In this document: positions 1 to 7,501 of the stretch, in pieces | How the letters are laid out: each line of letters begins with the position of its first letter | How positions within the stretch are numbered: the first letter of the stretch is position 1 | From: a virus | Length of the DNA: 22,519 nt | Virus record (IMG/VR): IMGVR_UViG_3300021963_003656 | Location: 1-22,519 of that record | Reading direction: 5' to 3' (one strand) | Program-made: the position numbers and the translations under genes | The notes under the pieces: generated by a model | What the model was told of the DNA's origin: nothing | Seen by the model: only the letters and a program-made list of their open reading frames with translations | Database searches by the model: none

Positions 1-2040
1 CTCCATCTCACCCTCTTGGACGAAGTCAGGCTCAACACGCTCTAGGCGTAGCCACCTGTTCTCACCGATGGGGCTTGGTTGGGACGGCCCTCCCGAGACC
101 CAACCCAAGTCATTGGTCTCAAAGTAAGACTCAATGGCAAGCACATTCGTGTCCTGCACAGCATCCGTACCAATCTCGTGTTGCCACAAGGAAACAAAGT
201 CAACCACCTGATTGACCGTGATAATCAGACCAGACCCTGCTGGGATTGCCGCAGAGAGGGTATCGCCAACAACGTAGTTCTTGCCCTTGGTGTAGATTGT
301 TACAGAGGTAACGATACCTCCAGCAACAACAATCGTAGCTGTAGCCAATGAACCGCTTCCGCCTGTCAGGGCTTGGTTGGTGTAGGTTCCGTTGGTGTAC
401 GACGTACCACCAGCAGTTAACGTGATTGCGTTCACACCACCGACTTCATTGGTCTCCCAAGAAGCCCAAGTTGGATAGTGAAAGACCTGAGAGAAGTAGC
501 CAGCAGATCTACGAGCGCCAAGAGCTTCGCCTGCGTCATACCAAATGTTTTCACGTATGTTGTAAACAATAGCGTCAGTGCACTCGGTGGCGTTTCCACG
601 AGGGTAGAACCACCAAATTTCGCCAAAACGCGGAACCTTTGATACCCAAATCTTCTCGCGCTGGGCGTAGTTTAGGTTGTCAAAGAAGTAGTTTTGGTTC
701 ATTGTGTTGGGGATCTCCTTCACAACACCGTTGTAAAGCAAGAACCTATCTACACCGCACCAATAATAGATACCGTCGTACTCGATCACGGACTGAGAAG
801 ACAGAATAGACGACTGAGAAGAGATCAAGTCATAGCGCCAGTATTGTGGAGGGGTTCCTGCACCACCGATGAATGACACGCGGATAAGGCTGTCAAGGCT
901 CCAAAACAGCCCAGAAGGCGCGTTTGAGCCGCCCCTGACGGGTAGCCCTTGGACAATCTTTCCTGTGGCTACAGAGACCTCATTTGCGTCTGCTGAGACC
1001 CAATCGTTTGTGTTGCCTGCTGAGCAGTTTCTTATCAAGCCGTTATTGCCGTACACAAACACATACGGATGAAGCGTAACCACGCCACCAGAGACAGATA
1101 CATTGTTGTCAAAGGTAATGGTAGAAGCGCCAGAAGTTGTAGCCGCGGCAGAAATTACTACGTCCTGAATCTGACCCATCGTAAACACCAAGCCGTTAGT
1201 TGTTCCAGCGGTGGTGACAATTGCCGCGCCACCAGAGGATGCTGACAAGGTAAACGTCGTTGCATAGTTGGTGGCGATGATGAAGTACGTCACGCCAGAG
1301 GTAATACCCGTGGCAGTTCCTGTTCCAGTTCCTGACACAGCAACGGTCTGACCAATGTACAAACCAGTTGTAGATGTGCATGAACACTGACCAGCAATAC
1401 CTGTCACGGCAACAGCGTTCAGAACAGGCACTCGTAGGTTGGTCGAGACAACCGTAGTACCAGAAGAAATACCAGTGCCAGAGATGGATTGACCAGCACC
1501 AATCTGAAGACTTTGAGTCGACAGGTACATGGTCGTTGTGGAGTTTAGATACACCGACAAGGAGAACACACCAATGGCTGACATGGTTGTGCCAGTAATA
1601 TCACCACCCAAAACAGGGGTGTTGATGTTGTTGTCAATGAGGTTTAGAGATTGACCGGGGTGCGCCAACAGCAAGTTATCCCCAGACCCACTCACGTCAT
1701 AGAACGTATCAAACTGCCAAAGGTTATTGTCAGACGCGGTAAAGTTGCTCAGCGTCATGTCCGTGATGCCAGATCCAACACCGCTGTTGTTAATTGGAAC
1801 AACCTGTAGACCTTGCGAATGCCCATTAAATACGTTGTTAAAGCTCTGCTGTGGGTTGACGTAGATCCCGCGGGAGGGGCCTGATATTCCCGCAGTGATC
1901 TGCCTATACCCACCTACCTTACGAGGACGACCACGTTGGAAACGAACCCAACGACCAGCGTTGTAGAAGTCCTTGTCGAACACCGTGCCGTCCCGTTGGA
2001 TGCCCGGCTTCGTGTCGAGCGCAAAGACCTTCTTGGTCAT
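1..2040 (-). CDS. Tail nozzle-like protein (P22 gp10/T7 gp12-type), 3' end beyond the window
   Basis: I translated this frame by hand: it is open for 680 codons from an ATG at 2040 to the window edge with no stop, so the gene is partial. The start overlaps the stop of the upstream fibre-like gene in TAATG, which suggests translational coupling. The N-terminus (MTKKVFALDTKPGIQRDGTV, then a Trp/Arg-rich stretch around GRWVRFQRGRPRKVGGYR) and the central WRYDLISSQSSILSSQS and YYWCGVDRFLLYNGV stretches resemble beta-propeller nozzle or stabilisation proteins that close short-tailed phage tubes. This assignment rests on family memory, not on a search. Two segments look like inserted beta domains: about residues 205-285 (GLYIGQTVAVSGTGTGTATG) and about 533-610 (LTGGSGSLATATIVV). 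Both types recur in environmental phage proteins. An SU10-type adaptor gene lies two genes upstream, which fits an adaptor-nozzle pair. A generic tail structural protein is the alternative. Confidence 0.7.
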   Translation of the reverse strand, partial: MTKKVFALDTKPGIQRDGTVFDKDFYNAGRWVRFQRGRPRKVGGYRQITAGISGPSRGIYVNPQQSFNNVFNGHSQGLQVVPINNSGVGSGITDMTLSNFTASDNNLWQFDTFYDVSGSGDNLLLAHPGQSLNLIDNNINTPVLGGDITGTTMSAIGVFSLSVYLNSTTTMYLSTQSLQIGAGQSISGTGISSGTTVVSTNLRVPVLNAVAVTGIAGQCSCTSTTGLYIGQTVAVSGTGTGTATGITSGVTYFIIATNYATTFTLSASSGGAAIVTTAGTTNGLVFTMGQIQDVVISAAATTSGASTITFDNNVSVSGGVVTLHPYVFVYGNNGLIRNCSAGNTNDWVSADANEVSVATGKIVQGLPVRGGSNAPSGLFWSLDSLIRVSFIGGAGTPPQYWRYDLISSQSSILSSQSVIEYDGIYYWCGVDRFLLYNGVVKEIPNTMNQNYFFDNLNYAQREKIWVSKVPRFGEIWWFYPRGNATECTDAIVYNIRENIWYDAGEALGARRSAGYFSQVFHYPTWASWETNEVGGVNAITLTAGGTSYTNGTYTNQALTGGSGSLATATIVVAGGIVTSVTIYTKGKNYVVGDTLSAAIPAGSGLIITVNQVVDFVSLWQHEIGTDAVQDTNVLAIESYFETNDLGWVSGGPSQPSPIGENRWLRLERVEPDFVQEGEME

Positions 2041-3284
2041 TAGAACGAGCCCCCAGTAACACCCGTTGTAAAGGTTCCCGTTGTTCCCGTAACAGACCCA
2101 GCAATCGTCAAACCTGTTGCCGACAACGTAGACCTCACCACACCCAAAATAGCTGTGTTGAACTGACCAGCTCCAGCACGGTAAACACCCGTATTTGACT
2201 CGCTGGCAAAGCTCAAAGAAGGAGCCCCAACAGTGCCGTCAGCTAAAGATACCGAGGTAACCGATCCAGCCTGAGACGTGTTGGCGTTGAAGAAGTTAGT
2301 TCCATCGCAAGCCAAAGTCACCTGTTGACCAGAGGGGATCGTGACCGACGTGCCAGAACCAGTGCCTACGGTAAGCGTATAACCACCAGCGGTCACAGAG
2401 TTCTTGATCACGTACAAGTTCACCACAGGCGGGTAAACAATCGTCACGTTGCCTGTAAGAACTCCTGTGTAGGTCTGTATGGTGTTGGACGCCTCACTGG
2501 AACTTAACGTGTAAGAGCCAGAAACAACGGCTTTAACTAGCGATGTGTAGAAGAACTGTGAGCTGACACCGTAACCGACGGTGATGTAAGTTGTTCCTGT
2601 ACATACAATAAATGCCGACTCTGTGGGAGCAAAGGTCTTTGTAGAGGCTCCATCAATGTTGTCACCTGCTGAGATGACCATCGAGCCAGTTCCACTGTTC
2701 TTGAACAGCGTGAACCAATTATTGCCCAATGTAGAAGTCGATGGGAGTGTGTAAGTACCAGCTCCACCAGACCAAACCAAGGTCTGAGCACGATCTGTGG
2801 TGGCAAAGGTTCCACCAGTCACAACTGATTGAGCAGGGTGGCTTTGGTTCAGTGTTGTACCGCTTGCAACCAATCCGTAGCCAGCTAAGGTAGCGGCGTC
2901 AGCAGAGGATGTCCCAGTACCAAAGGAGATGTTGCTCCACGTACCTGTGACCGTAGGATTGGCTGTGATGTAGACGTACCTTGACTGACCAGCGGCAACA
3001 GAGATGATCGTATTGGCGCCAGCAAAGTCTTTGACCGTAAAAGTATTAGCTCCCACGTTGCGAATCAAGGCATCTTGACCTACCGAGGCTTGATTTGCAG
3101 GAGGCATGAACAAGCTAAGGTTAGCCGCAGACGCCGTGACGTCCATGATCCTAGCCGCATAGTCATCCGTAGCGTTGCCGTTGATAGGCCACTGCAACTG
3201 GGTGTTAGCACTCAGCGTAACCGAGCGATAAGAGACGTCCGTCGGCTGAATGACGTTACCTGTGAATGGTGAGTTGTAGCTCAT
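2040..3284 (-). CDS. Tail fibre-like structural protein, 414 aa
   Basis: This is a Gly/Ser/Thr-rich, almost Cys-free beta protein without a signal peptide or TM segment, typical of phage appendages. It appears to contain about three related beta modules, best seen around TGNVTIVYPPVVNLYVIKNS followed by GGYTLTVGTGSGTSVTIPSG, and around GTYTLPSTSTLGNNWFTLFK. The last 75 residues hold the phage-typical pattern PSLSFASESNTGVYRAGAG and end in VTGGSF, close to the end of the 651-aa fibre-like protein (ISGGTF). The ATG at 3284 is preceded by TAAGGA at good spacing, eight bases after the adaptor stop. The gene is sandwiched between the adaptor and the nozzle-like gene, so it may form a fibre or plug at the tail tip. 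Which appendage it forms cannot be told from sequence. Confidence 0.65.
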   Translation of the reverse strand: MSYNSPFTGNVIQPTDVSYRSVTLSANTQLQWPINGNATDDYAARIMDVTASAANLSLFMPPANQASVGQDALIRNVGANTFTVKDFAGANTIISVAAGQSRYVYITANPTVTGTWSNISFGTGTSSADAATLAGYGLVASGTTLNQSHPAQSVVTGGTFATTDRAQTLVWSGGAGTYTLPSTSTLGNNWFTLFKNSGTGSMVISAGDNIDGASTKTFAPTESAFIVCTGTTYITVGYGVSSQFFYTSLVKAVVSGSYTLSSSEASNTIQTYTGVLTGNVTIVYPPVVNLYVIKNSVTAGGYTLTVGTGSGTSVTIPSGQQVTLACDGTNFFNANTSQAGSVTSVSLADGTVGAPSLSFASESNTGVYRAGAGQFNTAILGVVRSTLSATGLTIAGSVTGTTGTFTTGVTGGSF

Positions 3285-3292
3285 GTTAGTCC

Positions 3293-3928
3293 TTAACTGT
3301 CAGCGGCAATCGCTTGACGATCTGCAATACGCAATTTGTCCTCAGTCATCAAGGTCTGCATGATCGCTTGGTACTGAGCTTGCCACAAAGGTACACGGTC
3401 GTCATTCTTGAGGAACGGCATAGCCTGTAGGAGTGATCCGTACAGCAAAGCCTGTGGGGCGTAGATGGTAAACCAATTGGTTTGGTTGGAGCTGTCCAAA
3501 GGCTGTACACGCTCGTAGTACAAGACCTCAAAGTCGTACGCTACCGCAGGCGTAGGAGCAACAAGCCAATGGGTGTAGTCGTAGTCGCAGTAGTACTTGG
3601 GGACGTCTGTGGAGGTGGGGTTAGGCCAGTACTCGCGCAAATACTCATACTTGCGAAGCAACACTGGCTGGCGCTCCCCAGCTACTGTGACGTTCATAGA
3701 AACCGTTTTGTGCCAACGAGCTGGCTTGTCAATGGTTGCCTGACCAATGGTCATTGTGCTGGTGTTAACTGTCAGGTTGCCCAAGAACTTGATCTCGGCG
3801 GCGATGACCTGCTCAGCCAGCATGATAAATAGGGGGATCTTGTCCAACGTGGAGGCGTCATTACGCTCCAAATAGGATTGGATGTTCTCGACCAAACTGT
3901 CATAGGTCATAACACTTGCGGTCGTCAT
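3293..3928 (-). CDS. Head-tail adaptor, SU10-type, 211 aa
   Basis: Adaptor proteins form the ring below the portal in short-tailed phages. The sequence has the family layout: an N-terminal helical half (TYDSLVENIQSYLERND, then LAEQVIAAEIKFLG), a central beta part (KPARWHKTVSMNVTV, LLRKYEYLREYWPNP), the hallmark YYERVQPLDSSNQTNWF, and a C-terminal helical part (YAPQALLYGSLLQAMPFLKN). I recognise this as the SU10 adaptor family from memory; length fits. The ATG at 3928 is preceded by GAGG seven bases upstream. The gene follows the holin after a 58-base gap and leads a packed group with the fibre-like and nozzle-like genes, as expected for head-tail completion proteins. A second adaptor-like protein lies at 18577-19647; how the two divide the role is unclear. 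Confidence 0.65.
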   Translation of the reverse strand: MTTASVMTYDSLVENIQSYLERNDASTLDKIPLFIMLAEQVIAAEIKFLGNLTVNTSTMTIGQATIDKPARWHKTVSMNVTVAGERQPVLLRKYEYLREYWPNPTSTDVPKYYCDYDYTHWLVAPTPAVAYDFEVLYYERVQPLDSSNQTNWFTIYAPQALLYGSLLQAMPFLKNDDRVPLWQAQYQAIMQTLMTEDKLRIADRQAIAADS

Positions 3929-3986
3929 GCGTTCACCTCGTAGATTCGTTGGGACATTTTAGTATGCCTTTTAACTTGTGACAAGG

Positions 3987-4424
3987 TTACTTGCTTGCCA
4001 CACCCTTAGTCTTCTCAAAAGAGCGCATACCAGCAATTCCCAAGATGCCTGACAGGATGACCCAAAGCTGGTCAGCCTCAAGCACTGGAGGGGGATCCAT
4101 ACCCACAGGAACCCAGCCCATAGCCTGCAAGTACTTCCAAGCCCACTGAAACAGTGGATAAGCCAAAAACTGGTACGCCATAGCCGCCACACCAATCCAA
4201 CCAATGGCAGGTCTCCAGCCCGAAACAAACACGCTAGAAGACGCCGCTTCGATCTTGTTGACCTCAATCTGAGCTAGATCGGTTGCTTGGTCGATGCGCT
4301 TCTCTTCAAGATCGAGCTTTCGTTGCTCAATCTCCATCTCCATGCGCTCTTTGTCAGTGGTGATCAGGTCGCCTGCAACCTTACCCACGGCCTCAATGAT
4401 TGATCCAACGGCAAGCAAGCTCAT
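3987..4424 (-). CDS. Holin, 3TM GTA-holin-like, 145 aa
   Basis: Holins form the inner-membrane holes that release or trigger the endolysin. The start chosen is the ATG at 4424, which overlaps the muramidase stop as ATGA and has AAAGG six bases upstream; a start at 4454 is possible but would overlap the muramidase by more. Residues 1-20 form a weak hydrophobic helix, followed by a highly charged helix (about 24-58, Glu/Lys/Arg-rich). Two hydrophobic segments follow (about 70-97, Trp-rich around GWRPAIGWIGVAAMAYQF, and about 119-134, LWVILSGILGIAGM). The C-terminus RSFEKTKGV matches the conserved end of 3TM holins of the gene-transfer-agent type (family knowledge). Position directly after the muramidase supports a lysis role. 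Confidence 0.75.
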   Translation of the reverse strand: MSLLAVGSIIEAVGKVAGDLITTDKERMEMEIEQRKLDLEEKRIDQATDLAQIEVNKIEAASSSVFVSGWRPAIGWIGVAAMAYQFLAYPLFQWAWKYLQAMGWVPVGMDPPPVLEADQLWVILSGILGIAGMRSFEKTKGVASK

Positions 4425-4936
4425 GCCAAACCTTTCAATGTTCTGTTGATCCAACCCTTAAGGAACTTGACCTGTACTGGGTTCTTGTTGCATATCTCAA
4501 CATATCTGGCAATCTTAGCTAGAGCGTAGGACTCTCTAAACCGCTGTCCGTCCGTGATTTGGTTGAGCTTTTCAATGGTTTTGGCGCCTATCCCGCCGTC
4601 AGGGGTGGCGCCCACCACAAGTTGTGCAAGCTTGACAGCCATGCCCATGCCAGCATTTACCCCAAAGTTAAAGATGGAGTTAGCTACGTCTTGGTTTGAG
4701 ATCTCGTTCCCACGCATCTTGTCCCAGAACTCAACACGGTAGAACTCACGCACCATAGGCGTGAGAGACCCACCAAACTCCTTCTTGTCGACCAGTGCCC
4801 AACCGTTCCACTGTGGGTTCTTGTTACGTGCAATACCAGCGTAAGTCATCCCGCCTGTATCACCGGGCACTTCATGCAGAACGTAACCGCCCTCATCCCT
4901 GATCATCTGCTCAAAGGCTGGTTCAAACTGAGCCAT
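4421..4936 (-). CDS. Endolysin, GH108 N-acetylmuramidase, 171 aa
   Basis: GH108 enzymes cleave the glycan strands of peptidoglycan to lyse the host. The N-terminus has the family signature FEQMIRDEGGYV, with the catalytic Glu at residue 15, followed by DTGGMTYAGIARNKNP. The C-terminal half has the family's peptidoglycan-binding pattern (SIFNFGVNAGMGMAVKLAQ, then GATPDGGIGAKTIEKLNQ). Length is normal and all visible key residues are present. There is no signal peptide, so it needs a holin, and a 3TM holin follows with a 4-base ATGA overlap. A membrane-anchored beta protein lies four bases upstream. Assignment is firm at family level. Confidence 0.9.
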   Translation of the reverse strand: MAQFEPAFEQMIRDEGGYVLHEVPGDTGGMTYAGIARNKNPQWNGWALVDKKEFGGSLTPMVREFYRVEFWDKMRGNEISNQDVANSIFNFGVNAGMGMAVKLAQLVVGATPDGGIGAKTIEKLNQITDGQRFRESYALAKIARYVEICNKNPVQVKFLKGWINRTLKGLA

Positions 4937-4940
4937 TGCT

Positions 4941-5396
4941 TTACCCCTTTAATTCAAAACTTAAATTCTTGTGACGAGGGTATTGCACAACACGCTCCCC
5001 TTCAGGGCATTTGTATTTAATGGTTGCCAATAAAGTTGCCTTACCACTTGCAATCTTTTCTTTTCTCACCATTGTCAGCTCGTAAGTGAATGTGTCGATC
5101 TCTGGCCCTGCTGGGCCACTGAACTTACTTGCGGTAGTGGTTGCCTCATGCACCATGCCAGCCGCATCACGAATGCTTGGCGTAAAACTTTCAACCGAGC
5201 AGTCGTCACGTTTTTTAATCCGCGCAACCGTGACAGTGATTGGCTTGCCAGCCTCTGCCACGATCTTAAAGTTCTCAGGCGACCATTCAATAATTGCGCG
5301 ATCAAACCAACCAAACTTATCAGCAAGTGTGTAACTGCCGCCTAAAGCGGCAACGGTAGCGGCAACGGCTCCAATTGCTTTGGTAATGTCAATCAT
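4941..5396 (-). CDS. Membrane-anchored lysis-region protein of unknown function, 151 aa
   Basis: I place the start at the ATG at 5396 because GGGGA lies about six bases upstream and the codon follows the TGA of the 30-aa mini-gene by one base; a start at 5417 would overlap that mini-gene. The N-terminal segment IDITKAIGAVAATVAALGG is hydrophobic and could be a membrane anchor. The rest looks like a soluble beta domain (NFKIVAEAGKPITVTVARIK, TFTYELTMVRKEKIASG). Two Cys residues, in RDDCSVE and KYKCPEG, could pair in the periplasm. Its place beside the muramidase, holin and two tiny TM proteins suggests a lysis accessory such as a spanin-like protein, but there is no lipobox or recognised spanin signature, so function is not assigned. 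Confidence 0.6.
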   Translation of the reverse strand: MIDITKAIGAVAATVAALGGSYTLADKFGWFDRAIIEWSPENFKIVAEAGKPITVTVARIKKRDDCSVESFTPSIRDAAGMVHEATTTASKFSGPAGPEIDTFTYELTMVRKEKIASGKATLLATIKYKCPEGERVVQYPRHKNLSFELKG

Positions 5397-5397
5397 T

Positions 5398-5490
5398 TCA
5401 TCCCCAAATCCATACAAGGGTGAACGTACCCCAAATAATGAAGATAACTAAAAAGGCCGCAACGATAAACGCTTCGACCAGATCTCTCAT
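5398..5490 (-). CDS. 30-aa single-TM mini-protein in the lysis cassette
   Basis: This short frame fills the otherwise empty gap between the 65-aa and 151-aa genes exactly. Its ATG lies two bases after the TAG of the 65-aa gene and its TGA ends one base before the ATG of the next gene. The translation starts MRDLVEAF and continues into a hydrophobic run (IVAAFLVIFIIWGTFTLVW, ending in IWG), enough for one membrane span with an acidic N-terminus. No clear Shine-Dalgarno is visible, so translation would depend on coupling to the upstream gene. Tiny TM proteins in phage lysis cassettes can act as holins, antiholins or pinholins, but nothing here identifies which. The tight fit and the composition argue for a real gene. 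Confidence 0.5.
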   Translation of the reverse strand: MRDLVEAFIVAAFLVIFIIWGTFTLVWIWG

Positions 5491-5492
5491 AG

Positions 5493-5690
5493 CTACAGAC
5501 CCAAAATCTTTTTGACGAACTCGCCAGCGACGCCGGGGCCGAACAGCACGCAGATCATCACCGCATACAAGAGGTACTCAATCTTCGTCATGCGCTTGTC
5601 CCCATCTCGCAAAGAACGATCTATACTGTTATAACGCTCTAAGCAGACTGCTTCGTGCACAGCTAACCTCTTATCAACTTCATCGCTCAT
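5493..5690 (-). CDS. Small single-TM protein, haemolysin XhlA-like layout, 65 aa
   Basis: The N-terminal 37 residues are charged and predicted helical (MSDEVDKRLAVHEAVCLERY, then SLRDGDKRMTKIEY). They are followed by one hydrophobic segment (about 38-56, LLYAVMICVLFGPGVAG) and a short Lys-containing tail (EFVKKILGL). This layout of an amphipathic helix followed by a C-terminal TM is that of XhlA-like phage proteins found near endolysins. The gene overlaps the end of hldD by 11 bases and is followed two bases later by the 30-aa mini-gene. It marks the junction between the sugar cassette and the lysis cassette. A role in lysis is inferred from position and topology only. Confidence 0.6.
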   Translation of the reverse strand: MSDEVDKRLAVHEAVCLERYNSIDRSLRDGDKRMTKIEYLLYAVMICVLFGPGVAGEFVKKILGL

Positions 5691-6450
5691 TTTTCAGGGT
5701 CGCCTTGATCTTGGTTAAATCGGCTTGGGTGAACTTTTGATACCCAGACTTCAAGTCTTCTGGCATCGGAATTGTTTCTATTTTCGCTGGTATTTCAGTG
5801 CTTGCCAAGTGGGCAACTTCTGCAAATGATATTGCTTTTCCAGTACCCACGTTCCAAATGCCAGATTCTTTTATTTTGAAGAACTTCTTGTGGATGCTGA
5901 TCACCTCATCCACATGGATAAAGTCTCTCTTAAACTGATCACTACCCTCAAAGATCTTGATCACACCAGTCTTAGCCTGCTCACGGAACTTATGAAAAGG
6001 TGAAGCCTGATCGCCTTTGTGATCCTCGTGATCGCCGTACACATTGAAGTAGCGAAAGATCTGTACAGGCGACTCTGGGCGCATGTCATGAAAGTAGCCC
6101 TCTACATACGCCTTAGACTTGGCGTAGAGGTTGGCTGGGGCTACGAGGTCAGTTTCCTTAAACGTCGTGTTGTGGGGGCCATACACCGACGCGGAGGAGG
6201 CTATCTGAAGAGGTATGCCGTACTTCTGACACCGCTCCATCAAGGTAATGGAATAACCCACGTTTTGCTTGCGAAGAGCTGACCAATCATCACAGCGGGT
6301 ATCAGAAATCGCCCCAAGGTGGATGACTCGATCTATTCCGTAAAGGGAATACTCATCACCCAAGTCACACAGGTCTAGCTCGTGCTCAGACAAGGCTTTG
6401 ACCATGTTCTGACCAATAAAGCCCTTGTAACCTGTAATTAAGATACGCAT
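5680..6450 (-). CDS. hldD: ADP-L-glycero-D-manno-heptose 6-epimerase (HldD), 256 aa
   Basis: HldD converts ADP-D-glycero-D-manno-heptose to the L-glycero form used in LPS core. The Rossmann start MRILITGYKGFIGQNMV carries the NAD(P)-binding GxxGFIG pattern. The catalytic Ser lies in ASSASVYG and the Tyr/Lys pair in NLYAKSKAYVE (YxxxK). HldD-specific blocks are clear: FRYFNVYGDHEDHKGDQAS, IFEGSDQFKRDFIHVDEV, IWNVGTGKAISFAEVA and YQKFTQADLTKIKATL match the E. coli enzyme in order as I remember it. It is shorter than the usual 310 aa, mainly through a compact N-terminal half and loss of the last 25 or so residues. I start at 6450, where GGAG precedes the ATG, instead of 6471. It overlaps the kinase gene by 13 bases. 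Confidence 0.85.
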   Translation of the reverse strand: MRILITGYKGFIGQNMVKALSEHELDLCDLGDEYSLYGIDRVIHLGAISDTRCDDWSALRKQNVGYSITLMERCQKYGIPLQIASSASVYGPHNTTFKETDLVAPANLYAKSKAYVEGYFHDMRPESPVQIFRYFNVYGDHEDHKGDQASPFHKFREQAKTGVIKIFEGSDQFKRDFIHVDEVISIHKKFFKIKESGIWNVGTGKAISFAEVAHLASTEIPAKIETIPMPEDLKSGYQKFTQADLTKIKATLKNER

Positions 6451-7151
6451 ACAGCTCCAATGCTTTGGCAAGATATTGCCGCTTTCTCGTTGGCAAACGG
6501 CAAGGCTATGCCCATATCGCCCGTCTCTAGGTGCTTGACCACCATAGCCGCTAGGAACACGTCTCCAGCGCCACAGACATCGACCACCTCAATAGGCTTT
6601 GCAAAATAGACCTTGTCCATGTAGCCACAGCCCTTAGAGCCATAGGTAACAATCAGATGTTCTGGCTCAGGCAGTGAGGTAGAGTCGTACAGTTCGCGTT
6701 GGTTGATCTTGATGTAGATGTCAGGGTAGTCTGCCAAGTTGCGCTTCTTGGTGTCCATGTAGATAGGGCCCTTAAACTGGTGCCTAAGCTCCTTGATCGT
6801 CTTAACCCATACATAACCTTTGTTGTAGTCAGAGATCACAATAGCATCAAAGTCTTGCAGGGGAACGCTGAAATCGTACGGCTGGGCTTCTACGTCCTGA
6901 TCCACCCTAAGTAGATGTTCACCAGTTCTTCGATCAATGTAGCGGATCTTGCGGGAGAGCTCTTCACTGACGCACAGCGTTACTTCTGCACCAAAAGCCT
7001 TTAGGTTCTGAGCTACGTTAAACGCCATGCCCATCTTCTCTTCGCTGTTTTCAAAATTTAGAAGCGGTGCAGTAGACTCAGGGTTTACCCTTTTTATCTC
7101 ACCGTACCTGTACTCGTCTATACAGGCATCACCAATTACTAGGATGTGCAT
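6438..7151 (-). CDS. rfaE1: D-glycero-beta-D-manno-heptose-7-phosphate kinase-like PfkB protein, short form
   Basis: In the ADP-heptose pathway this kinase phosphorylates C1 of heptose 7-phosphate. The protein matches the N-terminal domain of bifunctional HldE: GDACIDEYRYGEIKRVNPES at the start, KMGMAFNVAQNLKAFGAEV, ISDYNKGYV, then the PfkB signature VVDVCGAGDVFLAAMV with the catalytic Asp of GAGD intact. At 237 aa it is shorter than the usual 310 or so. The gap falls after GAEVTLCVSEE, where a stretch of roughly 30 residues present in HldE is missing before RKIRYIDRRTGEHLLRVD, and the C-terminal end is also trimmed. Whether it keeps heptose specificity is uncertain. It overlaps the cupin gene by 13 bases and is followed by hldD, as expected for a pathway operon. 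Confidence 0.75.
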   Translation of the reverse strand: MHILVIGDACIDEYRYGEIKRVNPESTAPLLNFENSEEKMGMAFNVAQNLKAFGAEVTLCVSEELSRKIRYIDRRTGEHLLRVDQDVEAQPYDFSVPLQDFDAIVISDYNKGYVWVKTIKELRHQFKGPIYMDTKKRNLADYPDIYIKINQRELYDSTSLPEPEHLIVTYGSKGCGYMDKVYFAKPIEVVDVCGAGDVFLAAMVVKHLETGDMGIALPFANEKAAISCQSIGAVCVS

Positions 7152-7501
7152 TGGCTGTCTCCTGTTTCAACTCTGTAGTTATCCTCCACCGAGTCAGCAG
7201 TTGAGACTTCCAAGATCACACCTGATGCTAGGCAAACTAGCTGGTGGGGAAGTAGTGGTGGGTTGTGCCATGTGTCCCCAATGTTGAGGATCTTTTCGTG
7301 GCGGCTGGCATCTTTGGTGTCTATGTAGATGACCTTAAATAAACCATTTTGGACTAGCCAAGTCTCATCTTTCTCGGCATGAAAGTGCATGGAAAACTTA
7401 GCACCCTGACGGAAAGTCATCAGCTTCCCGCAGTACTTGTCATTGGTAGCCCAGATTAGCTCCGACCCCCAGCCCTTCTTTACGATACCCTTGAGTTGCA
7501 T
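7139..7501 (-). CDS. Cupin-fold sugar-cassette protein, 120 aa
   Basis: This is a single-domain cupin resembling the small cupins related to type II mannose-6-phosphate isomerase that are found in LPS and capsule clusters. The pattern KKGWGSELIWATNDKYCGK leads to SMHFHAEKDETW, which supplies the metal-binding HxH and Glu of cupin motif 1; GDTWHNPPLLPHQLV supplies motif 2 with its His. It is likely a metal-dependent isomerase, epimerase or binding protein acting on a phosphosugar or sugar nucleotide, but the substrate is not readable. The ATG at 7501 has AAGGAT six bases upstream. The start lies 62 bases inside the rfaE2 frame, an unusually long overlap for this operon. Its position between the two halves of a split HldE ties it to heptose metabolism. 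Confidence 0.7.
   Translation of the reverse strand: MQLKGIVKKGWGSELIWATNDKYCGKLMTFRQGAKFSMHFHAEKDETWLVQNGLFKVIYIDTKDASRHEKILNIGDTWHNPPLLPHQLVCLASGVILEVSTADSVEDNYRVETGDSQCTS

Noticed and set aside
79-351. Plus-strand and alternate-frame open frames across the window
   Set aside because: They lie inside well-supported minus-strand genes, lack family motifs and are explained as shadows, often of repeats.
3925-3957. Ten-codon frame MSQRIYEVNA ending in an ATGA overlap with the adaptor gene
   Set aside because: It fits the gap after the holin gene but is too short to support; it has no clear ribosome site of its own and may be chance or an old upstream start.
6450-6471. Upstream ATG for hldD adding MPKHWSC
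   Set aside because: The Rossmann fold begins at MRILITG, and GGAG stands before the ATG at 6450; the extension only lengthens the overlap with the kinase gene.
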